DNA of 64,000 nt from Cellulomonas sp. Root485. Lineage in GTDB: Bacteria; Actinomycetota; Actinomycetes; Actinomycetales; Cellulomonadaceae. The stretch covers positions 953,905 to 1,017,904 of the forward strand of contig NZ_LMFC01000002.1 in assembly GCF_001426705.1 (NCBI RefSeq), read 5' to 3'. The position numbers were made by a program, and so were the translations under genes. The stretch's first letter is position 1, and each line of letters starts with the position of its first letter. The notes under the pieces are model-generated. The model was not told the DNA's origin and did not search any database. It saw only the letters and a program-made list of their open reading frames with translations. Of the stretch, positions 36,572 to 44,196 are shown piece by piece.

Positions 36572-39072
36572 CGGACCGGCACCTGCGGCAGCACGGTCAG
36601 GGGCAGCGCGGTGCGGAACTGGCCGGGCTCGGCCGGGTCGTCGCGCTCCTTCCACGGGTCCCGGTACGCGTCGACGGAGGCCTGCACGGCGGCGTCGAGC
36701 GTCGCGGCGATGCCCTCGGCGTCGTCGACGACGACCGCCCGGACGTGGTCGATCCCGAGCCGGGGCACCCACGCGTAGGTCCGCTCGAGCCAGTTCGCCG
36801 TCTCGCGGTAGTACTGGATGAACCGGCCCGTCAGCGTGACGACCTCCTCGGGGGAGTCGACGGTGGTGAGCAGGTCGCCCTTGCGGATGTGCGCCCCGGC
36901 GGCGCCGCCGACGTAGATCTCCCAGCGGCCGCCGTCGACCGCGACGACCCCGAGGTCCTTGACGTAGGCCTCGGCGCAGTTGCGGGGGCAGCCCGTCACC
37001 GCGAGCTTGAGCTTCGCCGGGCTCTCCAGGCCCTGGTACCGGGTCTCGAGGGCGATGCCCAGCGCGGTGGAGTCGCCCAGGCCGAACCGGCAGAAGTCGG
37101 TGCCGACGCACGTCTTGACCGTCCGGAAGGACTTGCCGTACGCGTACCCGGACGGCATGTCGAGGTCCGCCCACACGGTCGGCAGGTCCTCCTTGCGCAC
37201 GCCGAGCAGGTCGATGCGCTGCCCGCCCGTGAGCTTGATCATCGGGATGCGGTGCTTGTCCGCGACGTCGGCGATGCGGCGCAGCTGGTCCGCCGACGTG
37301 ACGCCGCCCTTCATCTGCGGCACCACGGAGAACGTCCCGTCGCGCTGGATGTTGGCGTGCACGCGGTCGTTGATGAAGCGTCCGTCGCGCTCGTCGACCA
37401 CGTCGGCGCCCCAGATCGTGCGCAGCAGCGAGGTCAGCCCCATCTTCGAGCGGGCGTCCTCGACCCCACCGGGCGCGAGGGCGGCGAACACCGCCGACAC
37501 CGAGCGCAGGTCCTGCTCGCGGACGAGCGCCACGAGCTCGGCCTTGGCGTACGGGACACCGGGCACGTACCAGGACGCCGACTCGTCGACCTCCAGGTCA
37601 CCGTCGGCGGCCCACTCGACCACCTGCGCGACGAGCGTCTTGCACGAGCCGCAGCCCTTGCCGGCGCGCGTCGCATCCATGACGCCCGCCACGGAGGCGA
37701 CGCCGCCGCGCACGCACGCCGCGATCGTCCCCTTGCTGACGCCGTTGCAGTTGCAGACGGTCGTCTCGTCGGGCAGCTCCGCCACGCCCACCGCGGCGGG
37801 TGCGGTCCCGAGGTCGAACAGCAGCGCGATGCGGTCCTCGGGCAGCGGCGAGCCGCGGTCGAACGCCTGGATGAGGGGCGCGACCTTCTCGAGGTCGCCC
37901 ACGAGCGTCGCCCCGATGAGCCGGTCGTCGCGGACCACCACGCTCTTGTACAGCCCGCGCCGCGGCTCGGAGACGATGATGTGGTCGTCGTCGGGACGCT
38001 CGGGGGCCGTGACGCCCATCGACGCCACGTCGATGCCCGCGACCTTGAGCTTCGTCGCGGTGCGCGAGCCGTGGTACTGCGCCGACGGGTCGGTGCCCGT
38101 GAGCACGTCGGCGAGCACCCTGGCCTGCTCCCACAGCGGCGCGACCAGCCCGTAGACCTGGTCGCGGTGCTGTACGCACTCGCCGACGGCGAACACCGCC
38201 GGGTCCGGCGTGCCCTGGTCGTCGAGCGCGTGCATCTGGTCGTCGACGACGATGCCCCGCTCGACGAGGAACCCGCTCGTGGCCGCCACCGACGAGTTCG
38301 CCCGGATGCCCGCGGCCACGACGACCATGTCGCACGGCAGCACGCGCCCGTCGGCGAGCTGCACGCCCGTGATCTCCGCGTCGCCGAGCACGCCGACGGT
38401 GCGCGCGGACGTCACGACCGCGATGCCGAGCGTCTCGACGCCGCGCCGCAGCACGTACCCGCCCGCGGCGTCGAGCTGCTGGTTCATGAGGTGCCCCGGA
38501 CCGTGCACGACGGTGACGTCGACGCCGTGGGTCTGCAGACCGCGCGCCGCCTCCAGCCCCAGCAGGCCGCCGCCGATGACCACGGCCCGCTTGTGGGTGC
38601 GGGCGTACCGGATCATCGCGCGCGTGTCGTCGAGGGTGCGGAACCGGAACACGCCCTGGTGGAAGCCGCGCCCGACCGTGCGCATCCCCGGGATGTCGGG
38701 GACGAACGCGCTGCTGCCGGTCGCGATCACCAGCGCGTCGTACGGCGTGCGGCTGCCGTCGGTGGCGCGCACGGTCCGCGCGTGCCGGTCGATGCGGCCC
38801 ACCCGCACCCCCGCGTGCAGCGTGATCGCGTTCTCCCGGTACCAGGCCATCGAGTTGAGGAAGATGGCCTCCTCGCTCTCCAGCCCGGCCAGGACGTTGG
38901 ACAGCATGATCCGGTTGTAGTTGCCGTAGGGCTCCTCGCCGAACATCGTGATCCGGAAGCGTTCGGCGCCCCCACGCTCCAGGATCTCCTCGACCGTGCG
39001 CGCACCCGCCATGCCGTTGCCGACGACGACGAGGTCGCGGCGCCCGTCGTCGTCGCGTGCGCGCCGGGCCAC
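36568..39072 (-). CDS. nirB: Nitrite reductase large subunit, NADH- and siroheme-dependent
   Basis: This 834-residue enzyme reduces nitrite to ammonium with six electrons from NADH. An N-terminal FAD/NAD-binding oxidoreductase domain comes first (VVVGNGMAG, VIIATGSSA-like turns and an NAD loop VVIGGGLLGLEAA). A BFD-like [2Fe-2S] domain with CNC...CGSC follows near residues 440-480. The C-terminal siroheme/[4Fe-4S] part has TCVGTDFCRFG and TGCPRNCAEAYVKDLGV. The start is GTG at 39072; nasA ends 1 base before it. It is made with nasA and nirD as one assimilatory operon. Confidence 0.95.
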   Translation of the reverse strand: MARRARDDDGRRDLVVVGNGMAGARTVEEILERGGAERFRITMFGEEPYGNYNRIMLSNVLAGLESEEAIFLNSMAWYRENAITLHAGVRVGRIDRHARTVRATDGSRTPYDALVIATGSSAFVPDIPGMRTVGRGFHQGVFRFRTLDDTRAMIRYARTHKRAVVIGGGLLGLEAARGLQTHGVDVTVVHGPGHLMNQQLDAAGGYVLRRGVETLGIAVVTSARTVGVLGDAEITGVQLADGRVLPCDMVVVAAGIRANSSVAATSGFLVERGIVVDDQMHALDDQGTPDPAVFAVGECVQHRDQVYGLVAPLWEQARVLADVLTGTDPSAQYHGSRTATKLKVAGIDVASMGVTAPERPDDDHIIVSEPRRGLYKSVVVRDDRLIGATLVGDLEKVAPLIQAFDRGSPLPEDRIALLFDLGTAPAAVGVAELPDETTVCNCNGVSKGTIAACVRGGVASVAGVMDATRAGKGCGSCKTLVAQVVEWAADGDLEVDESASWYVPGVPYAKAELVALVREQDLRSVSAVFAALAPGGVEDARSKMGLTSLLRTIWGADVVDERDGRFINDRVHANIQRDGTFSVVPQMKGGVTSADQLRRIADVADKHRIPMIKLTGGQRIDLLGVRKEDLPTVWADLDMPSGYAYGKSFRTVKTCVGTDFCRFGLGDSTALGIALETRYQGLESPAKLKLAVTGCPRNCAEAYVKDLGVVAVDGGRWEIYVGGAAGAHIRKGDLLTTVDSPEEVVTLTGRFIQYYRETANWLERTYAWVPRLGIDHVRAVVVDDAEGIAATLDAAVQASVDAYRDPWKERDDPAEPGQFRTALPLTVLPQVPVR

Positions 39073-39073
39073 G

Positions 39074-41662
39074 TCACACCTCCACGAGACCGAGGTCGAT
39101 CACCAGGACGCCCGAGACGCCCGCCGCACCGGCCGCGTGCACCTCGAGGGTGGTGCCCGGCTCCAGGTCCTCGACGACGCGCAGCGGCACGTGCACGTCA
39201 CCCTTCGCGCCGATGGGGAAGTACCGCATCGGCACCCCGTCGCGGACCAGCACCACGACGACGAGCTCGTCGGTGCTGTTGCCGCCACGGAAGTACACCG
39301 TCTGCGCCACCGAGCCGTCGGGCACCGTGTAGCTCAGGCCCGGGTCGAGCAGCTCGGGGGCGGCCAGGCCCTTGCCGGTCAGCGCGTAGACGCCCTGCAG
39401 GAAGGTCGGGTGACTGTCCAAGGCAAGTCCCTTCGGTCGGGCCGGCGGCCACGGCGCACGGGTGCGCTCCGTGGTGGTGCCGGCCGGTGGCGTGCTGGGT
39501 GTGCGGATCGGGTCGACGGCCACGGCGCACGCCTTGAACGCGGGCATGCGGGAGACCGGGTCGAGGGCGTCGTGCGTGAGGGTGTTCGCGCGGGACTCGC
39601 CCGACCAGTGGAACGGGACGAACACCGTGTCGGTCCGGATTCCGGTGGTCAGCCGCGCCCGGAACACCGCGACGCCCCGGCGGGTGCGCAGCTGCACGGG
39701 CTCGCCGTCGACGACGCCGCAGCGGCGGGCCAGGTCGGGGTGCAGCTCGGCGTGCGGCAGGACCGTCCCGTCGGGCCCCACCTCGTCGCCCGCGAGCGCC
39801 GCCACCCGCCGGGTCTGCGTGCCGCTCTGGTACTGCCGCATCAGCCGTCCGGTGGTCAGGACGTACGGGAACTCCTGGTCGGTGCGCTCCGCCGGCTCCC
39901 GGTACTCGGCCCGGGTGAACCGTGCGAGCCCGTCGGGGTGGGCGAACCGGTCGGCGAACAGTCGCGGCGTGCCCGGGTCGGTGGCGTCGGTGCACGGCCA
40001 GAACACCCCCTGCTCGTCCTCGATGCGGTCGTAGGTGATGCCGCCGTAGTCGGCCACGCCGCCCGCGCTGGCCCGGCCGAGCTCGTCGAACGCGGCCCCC
40101 GCGTCGGTCGTCATGAGGTGTCCCTGCCCGAGCCGCTCGGCGACTCCGGCCAGGACGTCGAGGTCGGTCCGCACGCCCACGGGTGGGTCGAGCGCGCGGC
40201 GACGGCGCAGCACCCGTCCCTCCAGGTTCGTCATCGTGCCCTCCTCCTCGGCCCACATCGCCACCGGGAGCACGACGTCCGCGCGGGCGGCCGACTCGGA
40301 CAGGAACAGGTCGGCGACCATGAGGAAGTCGAGGGCGTCGACCCGCTCGGTCACGGTGCTCGCGTCCGGCGCGGAGACGGTGACGTTCGACGCGAGCAGC
40401 AGCAGCGTCCGCACGCCGCCGGGGGTGCCCAGCGCGCGCAGCATCTCCGTGGCGGACACGCCCGGGCCGGGCAGCCTCGTCGGGTCCACGCCCCACACGC
40501 CCGCGACGTGCGCGCGGTCCCCGAGGTCGGTGATCTTGCGGTAGCCGGGCAGCTGGTCGGCCTTCTGCCCGTGCTCCCGGCCCCCCTGACCGTTGCCCTG
40601 GCCCGTGAGCGTCCCGTAGCCCGAACCCGGCCGGCCGGGCAGCCCGAGCGCGAGCGCCAGGTTGATGAACGCCTGCGCCGTGGCCGTGCCCGACGCGTGC
40701 TGCTCGGCGCCCCGGGCCGTGATGACCATCGCCGTCGACGCCGTGCCCAGCAGCTCCGCGACGGCCTCCAGGTCCGCGGCGGGCACCCCGGTGATCCGCT
40801 CCACGCGGTCCGGCCAGTAGCCCGTCACCGACTCCCGGACCGCCTCGAACTCCACCGTCCGGGTCGCGACATACTCCTCGTCCACCCACCCGCGGCGCAC
40901 CACCAGGTGCAGCAGGCCGTTCGCGAGCGCCGCGTCGGTCCCCGGCCGCGGCTGCAGGTGCACGTGCGCCGTGCGGGCGGTCGCCGTGGCGCGCGGGTCG
41001 ACGACGACGTGGTGCGCGCCGCGCTCGCGGCCGGCCTCCAGGTGCTGCATGAGCGGGGGCATCGTCTCGGCCGGGTTGGCGCCGACCAGCAGCAGCACGT
41101 CCGCGAGCGCCAGGTCCGCGACGGGGAACGGCAGCCCGCGGTCGATCCCGAACGAGCGCGTCGACGCGGCGGCCGCCGACGACATGCACCAGCGGCCGTT
41201 GTAGTCGATCGACCGCGTGCGCAGGACCGTCCGGGCGAACTTCCCCAGCAGGTACGCCTTCTCGTTGGTCAGACCGCCCCCGCCGAAGCAGCCCACCGCG
41301 TCCCGCCCGTACCGGCGCTGCGTCGCACGGACGGCCTCGGCCACCGCGTCGAGCGCCTCGTCCCACGTCGCGGGCCGCAGCGGCGACGACCGGTCACCGG
41401 GGACCGTCCGCACCAGCGGGGAGGTGAGCCGGTCGGGGTGGCTGAGCAGGTCGGCCGCCGACCAGCCCTTCGCGCACAGCCCGCCCCGGTTCGTCGGGAA
41501 GTCCGTCGGGGCCAGGCGCACGTCGGGCCGCTCCTGCCCCGGACGCGGAGTGACGGACAGCTCCATGCCGCACTGCAGCGCGCAGTACGGGCAGTGCGTC
41601 GCGACGGTCCGGGCAGCGTCGGGAGCCCGTCCGGCGGTCGGCGACGCGAGCTCCTGCCTCAT
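39074..41662 (-). CDS. nasA: Assimilatory nitrate reductase catalytic subunit with C-terminal extension
   Basis: This 862-residue molybdopterin oxidoreductase converts nitrate to nitrite in the cytoplasm. An N-terminal [4Fe-4S] motif (Cys24, Cys27, Cys31, Cys63 in CPYCALQC and GGLCAKG) is followed by the Mo-bis-MGD domains; RWCMSSAA supplies the likely Mo-ligating Cys. A molydopterin-binding domain ends at about residue 740. The last 110 or so residues form an extra beta-rich domain (HPTFLQGVYALTGKGLAAPE onwards) not expected in NasA. There is no separate NasC/NasB electron-transfer gene here, so the donor is unknown. It begins the nasA-nirB-nirD operon. Confidence 0.9.
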   Translation of the reverse strand: MRQELASPTAGRAPDAARTVATHCPYCALQCGMELSVTPRPGQERPDVRLAPTDFPTNRGGLCAKGWSAADLLSHPDRLTSPLVRTVPGDRSSPLRPATWDEALDAVAEAVRATQRRYGRDAVGCFGGGGLTNEKAYLLGKFARTVLRTRSIDYNGRWCMSSAAAASTRSFGIDRGLPFPVADLALADVLLLVGANPAETMPPLMQHLEAGRERGAHHVVVDPRATATARTAHVHLQPRPGTDAALANGLLHLVVRRGWVDEEYVATRTVEFEAVRESVTGYWPDRVERITGVPAADLEAVAELLGTASTAMVITARGAEQHASGTATAQAFINLALALGLPGRPGSGYGTLTGQGNGQGGREHGQKADQLPGYRKITDLGDRAHVAGVWGVDPTRLPGPGVSATEMLRALGTPGGVRTLLLLASNVTVSAPDASTVTERVDALDFLMVADLFLSESAARADVVLPVAMWAEEEGTMTNLEGRVLRRRRALDPPVGVRTDLDVLAGVAERLGQGHLMTTDAGAAFDELGRASAGGVADYGGITYDRIEDEQGVFWPCTDATDPGTPRLFADRFAHPDGLARFTRAEYREPAERTDQEFPYVLTTGRLMRQYQSGTQTRRVAALAGDEVGPDGTVLPHAELHPDLARRCGVVDGEPVQLRTRRGVAVFRARLTTGIRTDTVFVPFHWSGESRANTLTHDALDPVSRMPAFKACAVAVDPIRTPSTPPAGTTTERTRAPWPPARPKGLALDSHPTFLQGVYALTGKGLAAPELLDPGLSYTVPDGSVAQTVYFRGGNSTDELVVVVLVRDGVPMRYFPIGAKGDVHVPLRVVEDLEPGTTLEVHAAGAAGVSGVLVIDLGLVEV

Positions 41663-41668
41663 CGCTCG

Positions 41669-41674
41669 ATCGTG
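41669..41674 (-). promoter_or_regulatory. Possible leaderless-type -10 element before nasA
   Basis: On the minus strand CACGAT ends 6 bases before the ATG at 41662. It is a weak match. Confidence 0.3.
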
Positions 41675-41728
41675 CGGTGCGCCCGTTACGCGCAGCCTGC
41701 CGCCCGGTTACCGCAGGGTTTCCCCTCG

Positions 41729-42568
41729 CTACAGCCGGCGCACGATCTGCGCGAGCAGCGCGCTGATCCGCGGTCCCGCCGCGCGACCCGCCTCGAGGAC
41801 CTCCTCGTGCGACAGCGGCTCCGGGCTGATGCCCGCGGCGAGGTTGGTGACCAGCGAGATGCCGAGCACCTCGAGCTTCGCCTGCCGCGCCGCGATCGCC
41901 TCCAGCGTGGTGGACATGCCGACGAGGTCGCCGCCCAGCGTGCCCGCCATCCGGACCTCGGCGGGCGTCTCGTAGTGCGGGCCGCGGAACTGCACGTAGA
42001 CGCCCTCGTCGAGCGTCGGGTCGACCTCGCGCGCGACCGCGCGCAGGCGGCTGGAGTACAGGTCGGTCAGGTCGACGAACGTCGCGCCCTCCAGCGGGGA
42101 GGTCGCCGTGAGGTTGAGGTGGTCGTTGATCAGCACCGGCGTGCCCGGACCCCACGCCGGGTTGAGGCCGCCGCAGCCGTTGGTCAGGACGATGGTCGAC
42201 GCACCCGTCGCAGCCGCCGTCCGGACGCCGTGCACCACGCGGCGCACCCCGCGGCCCTCGTACAGGTGGGTGCGCGAGCCGAGGACGAGCGCGTGCCGGT
42301 CGGTCCCCTCGATCCGGATGGACCGGATGGTGCCGACGTGCCCGACGACGGCCGGTGCGGCGAACCCCGGGACGTCGTGGCTGGGCAGCTCCGCGACCGT
42401 CTCGCCCAGCAGCTCCGCGGCTCCGCCCCAGCCCGAGCCGAGCACCAGGGCCACGTGGTGGCGCTCCACACCCGTGGCCCGCGCGATGTACGCGGCAGCC
42501 GCTCGGGCGACGTCGAACGGGTCGGTCGCGGGGTCGTCGAGGTCAGGGGCCGGTGTGACGTCGCTCAT
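41729..42568 (-). CDS. Purine nucleoside phosphorylase
   Basis: This 279-residue trimeric-type PNP splits inosine and guanosine nucleosides with phosphate. Features are the N-terminal VALVLGSGWGGAAELL, HLYEGRGVRRVVHG, TNGCGGLNPAWGPG, the catalytic YVQFRGPHYETPAEVRM, and VTNLAAGISPEPLSHEE. The subgroup matches actinobacterial DeoD/PunA (Rv3307). It works with Add (inosine supply) and the mutase. TAGCCT 6 bases before the ATG makes a leaderless transcript likely; the promoter zone is shared with divergent lpdA. Confidence 0.92.
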   Translation of the reverse strand: MSDVTPAPDLDDPATDPFDVARAAAAYIARATGVERHHVALVLGSGWGGAAELLGETVAELPSHDVPGFAAPAVVGHVGTIRSIRIEGTDRHALVLGSRTHLYEGRGVRRVVHGVRTAAATGASTIVLTNGCGGLNPAWGPGTPVLINDHLNLTATSPLEGATFVDLTDLYSSRLRAVAREVDPTLDEGVYVQFRGPHYETPAEVRMAGTLGGDLVGMSTTLEAIAARQAKLEVLGISLVTNLAAGISPEPLSHEEVLEAGRAAGPRISALLAQIVRRL

Positions 42569-42574
42569 GGACCG

Positions 42575-42580
42575 AGGCTA
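42575..42580 (-). promoter_or_regulatory. Leaderless-type -10 element before the purine nucleoside phosphorylase
   Basis: On the minus strand TAGCCT ends 6 bases before the ATG at 42568. Confidence 0.55.
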
Positions 42581-42618
42581 ACGCGCCCCGTCCGTCTGGC
42601 CGTGCGCCCGCAGACCGG

Positions 42619-42624
42619 CAGAAT
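42619..42624 (+). promoter_or_regulatory. Leaderless-type -10 element before lpdA
   Basis: CAGAAT ends 8 bases before the GTG at 42633. Confidence 0.4.
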
Positions 42625-42632
42625 GGGTTGTC

Positions 42633-44084
42633 GTGAGCACCCCCGCGCAGGACACCCACGCCGCCCGCGTCGTCATCGTCGGCGGCGGACCCGGAGGCTA
42701 CGAGGCGGCCCTCGTCGGCCGTCGGCTCGGCGCGGACGTCACCGTGGTCGAGGGCGCCGGGCTGGGCGGCGCCGCGGTGCTGACCGACGTGGTGCCCTCC
42801 AAGACGCTCATCGCCACCGCCGAGTGGATGACGATCGCGGACCGCGCCCCCGAGCTCGGCATCCGGCTCGACGGGACGCCGCTGTCCGCCGCCGTCGGCG
42901 GCACGCTCGAGCAGCTGCGGCACCGCATCGACCTCGCGGCCGTGAACACGCGCGTCAAGGCGCTCGCGGCCGCGCAGTCCGCGGACATCCGCGCACGCCT
43001 GGAGCGTGAGGGCGTGAAGATCGTGATCGGGCGCGGGCGGCTCGACGGCCCGTCGCGCGTGGTCGTGACCCGGCAGGACGGCGTCGAGGACCTCACGCTC
43101 GAGGCGGACGCGGTCCTGATCTCTACGGGCGCGACCCCTCGGACGCTCGACACGGCACGTCCGGACGGCGAGCGGATCCTCACCTGGACCCAGCTCTACG
43201 ACCTCGACGAGCTCCCGAAGCGGCTGATCGTCGTCGGCTCCGGCGTGACCGGTGCCGAGTTCGCCGGTGCGTACACCTCGCTCGGCGCCGACGTCGTCCT
43301 CGTCTCCAGCCGTGACCGCGTGCTGCCGGGGGAGGACGCCGACGCCGCCCAGCTGCTGGAGGACGTGTTCAAGACCCGCGGCATGACGGTCATGTCCCAG
43401 TCGCGTGCCGCCGGCGCCCGGCGGACCGCCGACGGCGTCGAGGTCACCCTCGCCGACGGGCGCGTCATCGAGGGGTCCCACGTCCTGTTCGCGGTCGGCT
43501 CGATCCCGACCACCGCGGGCCTCGGCCTGGAGGAGGCCGGCGTCCGGCTCACCCCGTCGGGCCACATCGAGGTCGACAAGGTGTCCCGCACCAACGTCCG
43601 CGGGATCTACGCCGCCGGTGACGTGACCGGGGTGCTGCCCCTGGCGTCCGTCGCGGCCATGCAGGGCCGGCTCGCGATGGCCCACGCGCTGGGCGACGCC
43701 GTGAAGCCGCTGTCGCTGCGCGGCGTGTCCGCGAACATCTTCACGTCGCCCGAGATCGCGACGGTCGGCTCGTCCGAGGCGCGCCTGGTCGAGCAGGGCG
43801 TGAAGTACTCCGTGAGCATGCTCCCGCTGGCCCGCAACCCCCGCGCCAAGATGCTCGGCGTGCGCGACGGGTTCATCAAGATCTTCGCCCACGCCGGCAC
43901 CGGGACCGTGCTCGGTGCCGTGGTCGTCGGCCCGCGCGCGAGCGAGTCGATCTACCCGCTGACGCTCGCCATCACGCACCGCCTCACCACCGACCAGCTC
44001 GCCGAGACGGCGACGGTCTACCCGTCGATGTCGGGCACGATCGCCGAGGTGGCCCGCATCCTCCACCACCGCATCGACGACTGA
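42633..44084 (+). CDS. lpdA: NAD(P)H:quinone dehydrogenase, LpdA-like (flavin disulfide reductase without the disulfide)
   Basis: This 483-residue flavoprotein has the layout of dihydrolipoamide dehydrogenase: an FAD motif VVIVGGGPGGYEAAL, an NAD motif LIVVGSGVTGAEFAGAY, and a C-terminal dimer domain. The redox-active CxxxxC is missing; in its place the sequence reads GLGGAAVLTDVVPSKTLIAT, exactly as in M. tuberculosis LpdA (Rv3303c), a quinone reductase involved in virulence and redox balance. It is therefore not a pyruvate dehydrogenase E3. The C-terminus shows the usual YPSMSGTIAEVARIL dimer loop without the catalytic HPT pair. It is divergent from PNP. Confidence 0.9.
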   Translation: MSTPAQDTHAARVVIVGGGPGGYEAALVGRRLGADVTVVEGAGLGGAAVLTDVVPSKTLIATAEWMTIADRAPELGIRLDGTPLSAAVGGTLEQLRHRIDLAAVNTRVKALAAAQSADIRARLEREGVKIVIGRGRLDGPSRVVVTRQDGVEDLTLEADAVLISTGATPRTLDTARPDGERILTWTQLYDLDELPKRLIVVGSGVTGAEFAGAYTSLGADVVLVSSRDRVLPGEDADAAQLLEDVFKTRGMTVMSQSRAAGARRTADGVEVTLADGRVIEGSHVLFAVGSIPTTAGLGLEEAGVRLTPSGHIEVDKVSRTNVRGIYAAGDVTGVLPLASVAAMQGRLAMAHALGDAVKPLSLRGVSANIFTSPEIATVGSSEARLVEQGVKYSVSMLPLARNPRAKMLGVRDGFIKIFAHAGTGTVLGAVVVGPRASESIYPLTLAITHRLTTDQLAETATVYPSMSGTIAEVARILHHRIDD

Positions 44085-44085
44085 C

Positions 44086-44136
44086 CCGCCGAACCCGACC
44101 CTGGGTGCTGGACGGCACTCAGGTCGGGTTCGGCGG
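44086..44136 (+). terminator. Hairpin after lpdA
   Basis: A perfect 15-base-pair stem (44086-44100 with 44122-44136) begins right after the stop codon. The interior (CTGGGTGC / GCACTCAG) can pair further. Confidence 0.75.
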
Positions 44137-44137
44137 T

Positions 44138-44193
44138 CGACCAAGCCATGGGTGGCGCATCCGGGTGCGGTGACGGCATCCAGGGCTTGGTCG
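44138..44193 (-). terminator. Hairpin facing the GH31 gene
   Basis: Arms 44138-44147 and 44184-44193 form a 10-base-pair stem, and the interior can form a second hairpin. It lies 3 bases beyond the GH31 stop, back to back with the lpdA terminator. Confidence 0.6.
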
Positions 44194-44196
44194 GCG

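Noticed and set aside
34423-39537. 1704-residue reading frame on the plus strand
   Set aside because: It runs opposite the mutase, nirD and nirB, which have strong motifs. Long open antisense frames are common at this GC content.
38948-43009. 1353-residue reading frame across nasA and PNP
   Set aside because: It is a shadow of two real genes on the minus strand and has low-complexity composition.
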